The translations under genes and the position numbers were made by a program. The notes beneath the pieces were generated by a model, which saw only the letters and a program-made list of their open reading frames with translations, was not told where the DNA came from and made no database searches. Positions 50,179 through 58,478 of a DNA stretch of 64,000 nucleotides are shown here, piece after piece; the first letter of the stretch is position 1; every line of letters begins with the position of its first letter. The stretch is from Oceanidesulfovibrio indonesiensis (GTDB lineage: Bacteria > Desulfobacterota > Desulfovibrionia > Desulfovibrionales > Desulfovibrionaceae). The DNA lies in NCBI RefSeq assembly GCF_007625075.1, contig NZ_QMIE01000004.1, positions 186,001 through 250,000 of the forward strand, written 5' to 3'.

Positions 50179-50709
50179 TTACTCGGAAGGATCGAGCACG
50201 TAGAGCGCATCCAGGTTTCTGTACAGTTCCGCGTGGTCCATGCCGTAGCCGACGAGGAAGCCGCCGGGAAACTCGAAGGCGACGTATTCCACTGAGACAG
50301 GACATACACGCCGTTCTCTTTTGTCGATCAGCACGCAGAGCTCGAGGCTCGCCGGGTGCATGCCGGCAAGATGGTCCAGGAGCGCGCGCATGGAGTGCCC
50401 GGTGTCGATGATGTCGTCCACGACAAGCACGTGCCTGTCAGTGATGTCCTCGCTCAAATCCGCGAGAAATTTTACGTTCCCGGAACTCTCCGTGCCTCCT
50501 CCATAGCTCGCCAGGCGGACGAAATCAATGGTTGGGGATACGGGAAGCGCGCGCATCAGGTCTGCCGCAAAGATGAATCCGCCCTTGAGCACGCAGATGA
50601 TGTGGATCGTCTTGCCCTGATAGTGCTCGCCTATCTCGCGGCCAAGCTCCATGACGCGCCGGCGGATCTGTTCCGCGTCGATCACGGGCGTGAGTTTCGA
50701 ATTGGTCAT
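50179..50709 (-). CDS. hpt: Hypoxanthine phosphoribosyltransferase
   Basis: Purine-salvage enzyme converting hypoxanthine (and often guanine) with PRPP to IMP or GMP. The 176-residue protein has the PRPP-binding loop in HVLVVDDIIDTGHSM, the N-terminal ICVLKGGFIFAADLMR block, the flexible-loop region VRLASYGGGTESSG, and C-terminal YVAFEFPGGFLVGYGMDH. Length and motifs are normal. It lies between the DUF3426 gene (51 bases downstream) and the acetyltransferase gene. Confidence 0.95.
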   Translation of the reverse strand: MTNSKLTPVIDAEQIRRRVMELGREIGEHYQGKTIHIICVLKGGFIFAADLMRALPVSPTIDFVRLASYGGGTESSGNVKFLADLSEDITDRHVLVVDDIIDTGHSMRALLDHLAGMHPASLELCVLIDKRERRVCPVSVEYVAFEFPGGFLVGYGMDHAELYRNLDALYVLDPSE

Positions 50710-50784
50710 TGAAATTTCGCAAACCGCCAGCCTGGAGCGGCCGGCTATTTTTCGGGCTCGGCGCCTGGCCGAACCTCCGAGTCG

Positions 50785-51267
50785 TTACAGTTCGATGAGC
50801 ATTGCCGTTTCATCGCAGTTCGGGAATTTGGCGCAATGGATGCAGTCGGACCAGACCTTCTGCGGCAGCTCGTTCTTGTCCACTTCCTCGAATCCCAGGC
50901 TGTGGAAGAAATCAACCTGGTACGTCAGGGTGAAGACCTTGTAAAAACCGAGAGTCAGGGCCTCGGAAAGGCACGCCTCCACGAGACGCTTGCCCCACCC
51001 GCGGCCACGCATGTCTTCGTCCACCATGAGCGAGCGCACCTCGGCGTAGTCCTTCCAGCAGAGGGAAAGCGCGCAGCACCCCTTGATCGGACCCTGCCCT
51101 TCGCGTGGGGCGATCACGTAATGGTCGCGCATATGGCTGTACAGGTCGGTGAACGCACGCGGCAGCATCAGGCCGTCCTTGGCGCAGACCATGATGCTCT
51201 TGTGGATGGTTTCCACATCCTGCACGCGGGCCTTGCGGATGTAGAAATCCTTGGTGTCCAGGCTCAC
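50785..51267 (-). CDS. GNAT N-acetyltransferase, ArgA-like short form
   Basis: A 160-residue GNAT enzyme. Acetyl-CoA binding is at RSLMVDEDMRGRGWGKRLVEACL (motif A, RGRGWG), and the C-terminus FFHSLGFEEVDKNELPQKVWSDCIHCAKFPNCDETAML matches short N-acetylglutamate-synthase-like proteins (COG1246), including the KVWxDCxxC...CDExAM stretch. It may supply N-acetylglutamate for arginine synthesis in a genome without full-length ArgA, or act on another amino acid. Its start overlaps the stop of the TlpA-like gene (ATGA at 51264-51267). Confidence 0.85.
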   Translation of the reverse strand: MSLDTKDFYIRKARVQDVETIHKSIMVCAKDGLMLPRAFTDLYSHMRDHYVIAPREGQGPIKGCCALSLCWKDYAEVRSLMVDEDMRGRGWGKRLVEACLSEALTLGFYKVFTLTYQVDFFHSLGFEEVDKNELPQKVWSDCIHCAKFPNCDETAMLIEL

Positions 51268-51773
51268 TGCGGGAGATTCTCCTCGACTATTTCGCGCACG
51301 TGCCCGGGCCGGTACCCCACCTGGGTGTCAATGAGCTTGCCCTGCGGGGAGTAGACAAGAACCATGGGCACGCCCTCGATGTTGAACAGGCGGGAGACCG
51401 AGGTTTCCCCCATGTAAACGGGATAGTTGAACCCCATATCCCGGGAGAATCGACGCAGGGCCGGCTCGGTATCGTCCACTGCAATGCCTACAACCGTGAC
51501 GGCGTCGCCGGAGAAATCCTCGCGGATCTCGATGAGCTCAGGAATCTCCAGGCGGCATGGCCCGCACCAGGAGGCGAAGAAATTGATGACCATGACTTTG
51601 CCTTTGGAGTCATTTATCAACTCCAGCACGTCAAGGTCGTTCATTTTTTCCAGAGACGTGCGCGCCGAACCGGGGGAAGACGCGAACAGAACGAGGGCGG
51701 CAAGAACCGCAACGCCCAGCACATGCCGAAGCAGCGCCGGGCGCACGATAGCATTGGTACGGAATACGGTCAT
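51264..51773 (-). CDS. TlpA/thioredoxin-family exported redox protein
   Basis: A 169-residue protein with an N-terminal signal/anchor helix (about 10-33, LLRHVLGVAVLAALVLFASS) and a thioredoxin fold: VMVINFFASWCGPCRLEIPEL with the redox pair CGPC, AVTVVGIAVDDTEPALRRF, and the cis-Pro loop EGVPMVLVYSP. It probably reduces periplasmic disulfides (for example in cytochrome c maturation) or acts as a resistance thioredoxin. Start 51773 (MTVFRTNAIV) is preferred; the ORF runs back through repeat copy C. Its stop overlaps the GNAT gene. Confidence 0.88.
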   Translation of the reverse strand: MTVFRTNAIVRPALLRHVLGVAVLAALVLFASSPGSARTSLEKMNDLDVLELINDSKGKVMVINFFASWCGPCRLEIPELIEIREDFSGDAVTVVGIAVDDTEPALRRFSRDMGFNYPVYMGETSVSRLFNIEGVPMVLVYSPQGKLIDTQVGYRPGHVREIVEENLPQ

Positions 51774-51867
51774 GATGGAGTACAGCTCCGTTGCGTTGAC
51801 GTTCCAGGCAGGATGCCTACAGCGGCATTTCCTACCTAGTGCCGAATACCGTGGAAGGCAAGGACCT

Positions 51868-51991
51868 ATTACTGGGAGCAAGAAGTTTTGAACTTCTCGC
51901 TCCCGCGGCGTTCGCCGCGTGGCCCCGCCTAAAGCGTGGCCGTCCTCATAACTTGGGCGCGAAAATGCAAGAATTTTCGCGCCCAAGTAAT
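51868..51991 (+). repeat. Intergenic repeat family 1, copy C
   Basis: A 124-bp element bounded by ATTACT (51868-51873) and AGTAAT (51986-51991), in the same orientation as copy A. Left hairpin GGGAGCAAGAAGTT/AACTTCTCGCTCCC; core GCGGCGTTCGCCGCGTGG and a second GCGTGGCC; right hairpin a perfect 15-bp stem (51952-51966 with 51973-51987, loop GCAAGA). It ends one base before the metH stop codon (51993-51995). Confidence 0.88.
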
Positions 51992-51992
51992 A

Positions 51993-54425
51993 TCAAGCCT
52001 TCCGGCGCGCTCCGAGCAGTTTTTGCGCCTCGCGCACCGCGCCCACGGCGTCGTCGGCGTAGCCGTCCGCTCCAATGGAGTCCGCGAATTCGCGCGTCAC
52101 CACGGCGCCGCCCAGCATGACCTTGGCAGAAAGTCCCTGTTCTTTCACAAGATCCACGGTATCCTGCATGCGCACCATGGTGGTGGTCATCAGCGCGGAC
52201 AGGCCGATGATGGATGCGTTGCGCTTCCTGGCCTCCTCAACGATGGTCGCAGCCGGCACGTCCTTGCCCAGGTCGATCACGTCGAAGCCGTGGTTGGAGA
52301 GCATGAGGCAGACGATGTTCTTGCCGATGTCGTGGATGTCGCCTTCCACCGTGGCCATGACGAACACGGGCTTCACCTCGGCCTCGGCGTCTTCCTCCAG
52401 AAGCGGTTTGACCACGCCGAAGCCGGCCTGCATGGCCTCGGCAGCCAGCAGCAGCTGCGGCAGGAAGTACTCCTTGCGCTCGTAGAGGTCGCCCACTGCC
52501 GTGATGGCCGGAATGAGCTTGCCGTTGACGATCTCGAAAGGTCTCTCACCGTTTTCCAGCGCTTGCTTTACAAGCTTGACCACGGCTTCCTTCTCGCCCT
52601 GGATCACGGCCATTTCCAACTCACCGTCCGGCAGTCCTTCCATGGCCGGTTTTTTCCTGGCCGCAGCAGGCGCTTGGGCCGCGCCGGGTTTCCAGTCCGA
52701 GTAGTTCGCTATGAAGTTGGCGGCCTTGCGGTCGCGTCCCAGCAGGACCTCGCCCGAGGCGATGGTCTCGGAGAAGCCGGGCGCACCAGGATGTGCAATT
52801 GCCGAGGACAGGCCGGCGCTCATGGCCATGGCCAGGAACGTGGTGTTCACCAGTTCGCGGGCCGGCAGGCCGAACGAGGTGTTGGAGAGCCCCAGCGTGG
52901 TGGGCAGGCCCAGCGTCTGCGTGATGTAACGGATGGTGTCCAGACACTCGCGCGCGGCCTCGGGCTTGGAGGAAACGGCGAGGGCCAGGGCGTCCACCAT
53001 GATCAGCCGGCGGGGAATGCCGAGTTCTTCGGCCTGCGCCAGGAGCTTTTCCACGATGGCGATGCGATCCGCCGCGGCCACTGGCAGTTTCTTGCCCTGC
53101 AACGGCAGCAGGATGAACGGCGCGCCGTAGCGCTTGCACAGCGGCCCCAGGGTCTCCATGCGGCCCTCTTCGCCGGATATGGAATTGATGAGCGCGGAAC
53201 CGGGGTACACGGCCAGCCCGGCCTCCAGCGCCTCGGGACTCGATGAATCAAGACACAGCGGCGCGGTATGGCGCTCCACCAGACGCAACACGAGATCTGG
53301 CAGAAGCGTGGACTCGTCAACCATGGGCGCTCCCACGTTCACGTCCAGAACAGGGGCGCCGGCTTCCAGCTGCTCCTTGGCGTAAATCATGGCCTGGGAG
53401 AACTCGCCCCGTTGCAGCTCCTCCGTGAGCACCTTCTTGCCCGTGGGGTTGATGCGCTCTCCGATGAGCGCGAATGGACCGCCGGCCGAGATCGGCACGG
53501 AAGCGGCGCGGGAGGTGAGCACGACACCGGACCAGTCGGACTCCGGCAGCGTGGGCGTCATATTCTCCACGGCCTTGACCACGGCGGCGATATGGTCCGG
53601 GGAGGTGCCGCAGCATCCGCCCAGGAACTTCGCGCCCGCCTTGGGCAGTTTTGCCATCTGCTCGGCGTATTCTGCCGGCCCCATTTTGAAAACGGTCTCG
53701 CCGTCTTCCAGCACGGGCAGTCCGGCATTGGGACGCAGCACCAACGGGATGGACAGCCGCGGAGCCATAGCTTCGGCCAGCTCGGCCAGCTGGGCCGGTC
53801 CGGCGCTGCAGTTGACCATCACCAGATCGGCGCCGAGGTTCTGCGCGGTGTCGATGAACGTGAGCGGCGACGTGCCGGTAAGGCTCACACCCTGCTCGAA
53901 CGTCATGGAAAGGCACAGCGGCAGGTCGCACACGTTGCGCGTGGCCACGGAAACGGCTCGTACCTCGGCGAGATCGAAATGGGTCTCGGCCACGATGATG
54001 TCGGCCCCGCCTTCGGCAAGGCCTCGGACCTGCTCCTCATACGCGGCCACGAGATCAGAAAAGTCCAGTGGTCCCAAAGGCTTGACAAATTTCCCTGTGG
54101 GACCCACGCTGCCCATCACCATGACGGGCCGGCCGGCCTTGTCCGCAACCTCGCGGGCAACCCGGACCTGGCCGCGGTTCACAGCGACGACGTCGGCATC
54201 CGCCGGCAGCTTGAAACGCGTGCCGCCGAAGGTGTTCGTGGTCAGGCCGCAGGCGCCTGCGTCCACATAGGCTTGATGAATCGATGCGGTGATGTCTGGA
54301 CGCTCTTGTCCGAAAAGCTCGGGGGAAACTCCCGAGGGCAGGCCCCGGGCTTGAAACATGGTGCCCATGGCACCATCCAATACGACAACGCCTTGCGAAT
54401 CTCGAAAGGTCGTAAAAAGAGACAC
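51993..54425 (-). CDS. metH: Cobalamin-dependent methionine synthase, short form without activation domain
   Basis: An 810-residue enzyme that methylates homocysteine from methyl-tetrahydrofolate via cobalamin. Domains in order: homocysteine-binding Zn domain (DGAMGTMFQARG; Zn ligands in VNCSAGPAQ and GGCCGTSPDH), folate-binding DHPS-like domain (ALIGERINPTGKK, IYAKEQLEAGAPVLDVNVGAP), and B12-binding cap plus Rossmann with DIHDIG (696-701, His698 the cobalt ligand). The C-terminal AdoMet-dependent reactivation domain of full-length MetH (about 1200 aa) is absent, so another protein must reduce cob(II)alamin. The GTG start at 54425 has GGAG five bases upstream; the ORF extends 21 codons further without similarity. 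Confidence 0.95.
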   Translation of the reverse strand: MSLFTTFRDSQGVVVLDGAMGTMFQARGLPSGVSPELFGQERPDITASIHQAYVDAGACGLTTNTFGGTRFKLPADADVVAVNRGQVRVAREVADKAGRPVMVMGSVGPTGKFVKPLGPLDFSDLVAAYEEQVRGLAEGGADIIVAETHFDLAEVRAVSVATRNVCDLPLCLSMTFEQGVSLTGTSPLTFIDTAQNLGADLVMVNCSAGPAQLAELAEAMAPRLSIPLVLRPNAGLPVLEDGETVFKMGPAEYAEQMAKLPKAGAKFLGGCCGTSPDHIAAVVKAVENMTPTLPESDWSGVVLTSRAASVPISAGGPFALIGERINPTGKKVLTEELQRGEFSQAMIYAKEQLEAGAPVLDVNVGAPMVDESTLLPDLVLRLVERHTAPLCLDSSSPEALEAGLAVYPGSALINSISGEEGRMETLGPLCKRYGAPFILLPLQGKKLPVAAADRIAIVEKLLAQAEELGIPRRLIMVDALALAVSSKPEAARECLDTIRYITQTLGLPTTLGLSNTSFGLPARELVNTTFLAMAMSAGLSSAIAHPGAPGFSETIASGEVLLGRDRKAANFIANYSDWKPGAAQAPAAARKKPAMEGLPDGELEMAVIQGEKEAVVKLVKQALENGERPFEIVNGKLIPAITAVGDLYERKEYFLPQLLLAAEAMQAGFGVVKPLLEEDAEAEVKPVFVMATVEGDIHDIGKNIVCLMLSNHGFDVIDLGKDVPAATIVEEARKRNASIIGLSALMTTTMVRMQDTVDLVKEQGLSAKVMLGGAVVTREFADSIGADGYADDAVGAVREAQKLLGARRKA

Positions 54426-54531
54426 GAATTCTCCAGAGTTTGAGGATTCAGGAAGCGTAAGGCCGTCTCGCGACCTTCGGCGGAGCACCGACTCCGCGGG
54501 GACATACCGGGGAAGGATTGATCTGAAAAAA

Positions 54532-54543
54532 AGTACATGTACT
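54532..54543. promoter_or_regulatory. Perfect palindrome in the metH-rpoH divergent region
   Basis: AGTACATGTACT, a 12-bp perfect palindrome, placed between the divergent metH and rpoH-like genes about 40 bp before the rpoH -10. Size and position suit a dimeric repressor operator, but no family is identified. Confidence 0.4.
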
Positions 54544-54581
54544 GAAAATCGTTGAAAAGGACAAACAAAAATTATACCCTT

Positions 54582-54587
54582 TATAAT
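54582..54587 (+). promoter_or_regulatory. Candidate -10 box for the rpoH-like gene
   Basis: An exact TATAAT at 54582-54587 in an AT-rich stretch. No good -35 lies at 16-18 bp (TTGAAA at 54552 is 24 bp away), so an activator or an extended-type promoter may be used. Transcription would start near 54594. Confidence 0.5.
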
Positions 54588-54660
54588 AGTGAGTATGATT
54601 CCAAAAAATGGTAAGGACTTAGATACGCTTCACATGAAGCGCAGATACAGACAGGACGCC

Positions 54661-55737
54661 ATGACCGCCAAGACCAGGAAAACTGATACGAAGTCCTCCG
54701 AGATGGAGACGCCCGATCAGGCCGCCGAGCTTGATAAGGACGAACCCGAAGTGGACGACACCGACATAGACGACACCGCACCCGAAGCCGAGCTGGAAGG
54801 CGAAGAGATTGACGGCGCCGAGGAAAACCCCATCGCCGACCTGCCCTCCCTGGCGGATCTCAAGGACACGCGGCCCGTCACCCAGGACGCCTTACGGCTC
54901 TATCTGCGGGAGATCAGCAAGTTCCCCATGCTCGAACCCGAGGAGGAGTTCGAGCTCGCCCGGCGCGTGCGCGATTCCAACGACACCCAGGCCGCGTTCC
55001 GGCTCGTTTCCTCGCATCTGCGTCTCGTGGTCAAGATCGCCATGGACTTCCAGAGGCGCTGGATGCAAAATGTGCTGGACCTCGTCCAGGAAGGCAACGT
55101 GGGCCTCATGCGCGCGGTGCAGAAGTTCGACCCCGAAAAGGGCATCAAGTTCTCGTACTACGCCGCGTTCTGGATCAAGGCCTACATCCTCAAGTTCATC
55201 ATGGACAACTGGAGGATGGTCAAGATAGGGACCACCCAGGCCCAGCGAAAGCTCTTCTACAACTTGAGCAAGGAGCGCCGCCGGTTACAGACCCTTGGGT
55301 ACGACCCGGACACCGCCACCCTCTCCAAGAACCTCAACGTGACGGAAGAGCAGGTGCAGGAGATGGAGCAGCGACTCGGCTCCAACGACATGTCCCTGGA
55401 CGTGACTCTGGGCGAGGACTCCACGACCACGCGACTCGACATACTGCCGGCCATCGGACCCAGCATCGAGGACCGGCTCGCCACGGCCGAGATATCGAGC
55501 GCCCTGCAGGAGCAGTTGCAATCCATCCTGCCCAAGCTCAACGAGAAGGAGCGCGACATCCTGGAGAAACGGCTGCTGGCCGACCCGCCCGTCACACTGC
55601 GCGAGATCGGCGAGAAATACGGCATCACCCGCGAACGCGTTCGGCAGCTGGAATCCCGTCTGCTGGAGAAACTGCGCGACCACTTGACTCAGGAAATCGA
55701 TGACTTCTCCCCGGACTGGATCATACGCAACGACTAA
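54661..55737 (+). CDS. rpoH: RpoH-like (sigma-32 family) RNA polymerase sigma factor with acidic N-terminal extension
   Basis: Directs RNA polymerase to heat-shock-type promoters. From ATG 54661 the protein is 358 aa: about 80 residues of acidic, low-complexity N-terminus (ELDKDEPEVDDTDIDDTAPE), then region 1.2 (DALRLYLREISKFPMLEPEEE), region 2 (LRLVVKIAMDFQRRWMQ, DLVQEGNVGLMRAVQKFDP, FSYYAAFWIKAYI), the RpoH box QRKLFYNL, region 3, and region 4 with helix-turn-helix TLREIGEKYGITRERVRQLE. The acidic extension is not in E. coli RpoH (284 aa). GTG 54589 and ATG 54595 are possible longer starts but begin near the predicted transcription start; ATG 54661 has AGGAC upstream. Confidence 0.88.
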   Translation: MTAKTRKTDTKSSEMETPDQAAELDKDEPEVDDTDIDDTAPEAELEGEEIDGAEENPIADLPSLADLKDTRPVTQDALRLYLREISKFPMLEPEEEFELARRVRDSNDTQAAFRLVSSHLRLVVKIAMDFQRRWMQNVLDLVQEGNVGLMRAVQKFDPEKGIKFSYYAAFWIKAYILKFIMDNWRMVKIGTTQAQRKLFYNLSKERRRLQTLGYDPDTATLSKNLNVTEEQVQEMEQRLGSNDMSLDVTLGEDSTTTRLDILPAIGPSIEDRLATAEISSALQEQLQSILPKLNEKERDILEKRLLADPPVTLREIGEKYGITRERVRQLESRLLEKLRDHLTQEIDDFSPDWIIRND

Positions 55738-55789
55738 CTGCCGACACGGAAGGGATTCCTTTGCCGCGCCCGGCTCAGATAGACTGCCC

Positions 55790-57502
55790 ATGACGACACC
55801 CCACACACTGAGGCGCCGCTGCACTTCTCGCCGCGCAACGACGCTGGCCATGCTCTGCGCCGTGCTCTGTCTGGCCGCCTGCCAGGTCAGGAGCAACAAC
55901 ACCATGCACGTCACGGACTGGGACCTCTCCCCTGAGGCCTCGGCCACGTATCATTATCTCCTGCTCCAGGACGCCAAACGATCACAGAACGCCACGATGG
56001 GCCGCTACGCCATAGACGAGCTTCTGACCATCGATCCATCGCCCGAGGTCATCGCCGAAGCCGCGGACTTCCTCTGGAAATCCGGCAACTCCGTGGACAC
56101 GCGCACCATCCTCCAGCTCGGCATCGAGGAATATCCCGACAACATCGACCTGCAACTCATGCTGGCCCAGGTCTTTCTGGCCGAACGCCAGTATGACGAG
56201 GCCCTGAAGACTCTGGAAGGCTATCTGGCTCAGAATCCCGAGGACATCGAAATTCGCCGCCAGCTGGCCGACCTGATGATGCGCAGCGGCCGCAACCTCG
56301 AAGCCCTCAACCTGCTGGCCACCATTCCTGAGAACAAAATGGACCCCGAGCTCGTCTACCTTGAAGCCCGCTCGCTGGGCGGTCTCAAACGCTATGGGGA
56401 AGCCATTGCCATGCTCGAAGACCTCATCGAGCAAGACCCCGAGTTCCTGGAAGCCTGGGCCGAACTCGCCTACATCCACGAAGAGATGGAAAACTACGAG
56501 GCTGCGGAACGCGCTTACGCCAAGCTCAGCACTCTCGGCGATCCCTCGCGCGATCTCCTCCTGCGCCTTGTGGAGATGAACCTCAAGCTCGGCCGCGTGG
56601 AACGCGCCGTCAAGTATGTCACGGAAGGACCTGAACAGCTCACCTTCTACCTGCCGGCAACCACCCATTTCGTGGAGGCCGGGCAATACGAGGCCGCACG
56701 CCGTCTGGTCCGCGACCTCCTCAGGCAGCATCCGGAAATGGAGGAGCTCTACTTCACCCTCGCGCTCATCGAATATGAAGGTTTCAAGGACACGGAAGCC
56801 ACGGCCACGGCGTTGCGGAGTATTGAAGAAGATAACCGCTTCTATGAACGCGCGCAGCGTTTCCGCATCCACCTGCTCAACGAAAGCGGCGACAAGCAGG
56901 GGGCTCTGGAACTGGCCCGGGAGATGCGCGACGAGATGCCCGAGGCCGTGGACTTTCGGCTCATGGAGTCCCGCCTGCTGGAATCCCTGGGCCGCCTGGA
57001 AGAAGGGATCGAGGTTGCTCGCCAGGCTGCTGAGAAGTGGCCCCGGAATACGGAGGTGCTCTTCAACCTCGGCAGCCTGCTGGACACCGCCGGCGCCAAG
57101 GACGAAGCCATCGAAGCCATGGAACGCATCATTGAGCTCGATCCGGACCATGCCGACGCTCTGAACTACATCGGCTACACCCTGGCCGACCAGAACCGCG
57201 AGCTTGAGCGCGCTTTCGAACTCGTCGCCAAGGCGGTGAGTCTCAAGCCGGATAATGGCTACATCGTCGACTCCCTGGCCTGGGTCTACTACCGCATGGG
57301 CAACTACGAAAAAGCGTGGGAGCTCATTCAGGAAGCCATCGGGCTCACGAACGAGGACCCCATATTGTGGGAGCATTACGGCGACATCGCCCGCGAGCTG
57401 GGCAAGCTGGACGAGGCCCGGAACGCCTACCAGACTTCGCTGGACAAACTGGAGAAGGAGTCGGACAAGAAACGGCTTCGCGACAAGCTGGAAACACTCT
57501 GA
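55790..57502 (+). CDS. TPR-repeat lipoprotein
   Basis: A 570-residue envelope protein. It has a lipoprotein signal (RRATTLAMLCAVLCLAAC, Cys at about 30) and then about ten or more TPR repeats through the C-terminus (for example LMLAQVFLAERQYDEALK, LEAWAELAYIHEEMENYEAAE, VLFNLGSLLDTAGAKDEAIEAMERI, ALNYIGYTLADQNRELERA, DSLAWVYYRMGNYEKAWELI). Such outer-membrane TPR lipoproteins scaffold envelope machines. The start 55790 (MTTPHTLRRR) fits the basic n-region. The next gene, also a lipoprotein, begins 19 bases after the stop, so the two probably form a functional pair. Confidence 0.88.
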   Translation: MTTPHTLRRRCTSRRATTLAMLCAVLCLAACQVRSNNTMHVTDWDLSPEASATYHYLLLQDAKRSQNATMGRYAIDELLTIDPSPEVIAEAADFLWKSGNSVDTRTILQLGIEEYPDNIDLQLMLAQVFLAERQYDEALKTLEGYLAQNPEDIEIRRQLADLMMRSGRNLEALNLLATIPENKMDPELVYLEARSLGGLKRYGEAIAMLEDLIEQDPEFLEAWAELAYIHEEMENYEAAERAYAKLSTLGDPSRDLLLRLVEMNLKLGRVERAVKYVTEGPEQLTFYLPATTHFVEAGQYEAARRLVRDLLRQHPEMEELYFTLALIEYEGFKDTEATATALRSIEEDNRFYERAQRFRIHLLNESGDKQGALELAREMRDEMPEAVDFRLMESRLLESLGRLEEGIEVARQAAEKWPRNTEVLFNLGSLLDTAGAKDEAIEAMERIIELDPDHADALNYIGYTLADQNRELERAFELVAKAVSLKPDNGYIVDSLAWVYYRMGNYEKAWELIQEAIGLTNEDPILWEHYGDIARELGKLDEARNAYQTSLDKLEKESDKKRLRDKLETL

Positions 57503-57521
57503 AGCTTTGCCGGCTCTATTC

Positions 57522-58394
57522 ATGAAAATTTCTTCGACACATCTTCCAGCAAGCCTCTGCAGAACTCTCTGCACGGCGCTCGTACTGCTGCTCGTGCTGC
57601 TGCTCGTGCTGGGGATATCCGCCTGCGCGCCCAAACGACCGGCCGAACTGGAACCGGGTGTGTCACCCGAAGTGCGGTTTTTCCGCCTCGCGCAGGAGCG
57701 CTGGGGCACTTTCCAGAACAGGATGCAGGCTGGCCGGGAAGGTCCGCTGCACTTCCAGGCTAAGGCTTCCCTGAATTACTCCTCGCCCTCTTCCAGCCAC
57801 CGCGTGGTGCTCGATTTCTATGGCTCCACAGATCTGCCCCTGCGCCTGGACCTGACCGCCGGCATTGGCGCCACCATCGCACTGTGGCGCGAGGACGCCA
57901 TAGACTTCACCGCCTACGTGCCCGATGAGAAAACAGCATTCCATTTCCCGGACAGCAAGCAGGGCATGGCCGCTTTCGGGCTGCCCCTGCCGTACGGCCT
58001 GCAGGATCTGGCGCAGTTGATCACCGGCCGCTGGTCCGCGCTGGTGCCGGAGGAGTACGAATCCGCCGTGGCAGTGAACGAAAACCGGCCCGAAGGGCCG
58101 ATCCGCTACACCCTCCGGGGGCCCGACGGAACCTTTCAACTGACTCTGGACGAAGAGGCCCTTCCCGCGGCATACACAAGCCCTGGGGCCGGATCGTGGG
58201 AGCTCACGTTCTCGAACGTCGAGAAAGGACCGGCCGGCATGACGCCCGGCCGCATCCGCATGGTCCGCTCGCCGCAGGAAAAGGCGCTGCTCACACTCAA
58301 GGAGCTTACCCTGCGCGACGAACCGTGGCCCGATGACGCCCTGGCTCTTGAGCTGCCTCCGGGCACGAAGGAACGGATCTACGCCGCACCCTGA
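57522..58394 (+). CDS. Outer-membrane-type lipoprotein, LolB-like in outline
   Basis: A 290-residue lipoprotein with a long hydrophobic signal (ALVLLLVLLLVLGIS) and lipobox GISAC (Cys at about 35). The mature part has alternating strands (HFQAKASLNYSSPSSSHRVVLDFYG, LRLDLTAGIGATIALWREDAIDFTAYVP, FPDSKQGMAAFGLPLPYGLQDLAQLITG) that recall LolA/LolB-type half-barrels which bind lipids. LolB is about 200 aa, so this is longer and assignment is tentative. It is encoded directly after the TPR lipoprotein. A DUF4292-like identity is another possibility. Confidence 0.65.
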   Translation: MKISSTHLPASLCRTLCTALVLLLVLLLVLGISACAPKRPAELEPGVSPEVRFFRLAQERWGTFQNRMQAGREGPLHFQAKASLNYSSPSSSHRVVLDFYGSTDLPLRLDLTAGIGATIALWREDAIDFTAYVPDEKTAFHFPDSKQGMAAFGLPLPYGLQDLAQLITGRWSALVPEEYESAVAVNENRPEGPIRYTLRGPDGTFQLTLDEEALPAAYTSPGAGSWELTFSNVEKGPAGMTPGRIRMVRSPQEKALLTLKELTLRDEPWPDDALALELPPGTKERIYAAP

Positions 58395-58478
58395 TCCCTG
58401 GCCCGGCATGTCGATGGACTGATCCGCCGGCGGTTGCGCCGGCCGAATGCATCAACAGAATCTGACCAAGGAGCGGCA

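Noticed and set aside
48094-50295. A 733-codon open frame on the + strand opposite radA, DUF3426 and hpt
   Set aside because: It crosses three well-supported genes and two intergenic gaps, with no domain signal. Shadow ORF.
54426-54588. SAM or cobalamin riboswitch upstream of metH
   Set aside because: The leader is short and I found neither the SAM aptamer core nor the B12 box.
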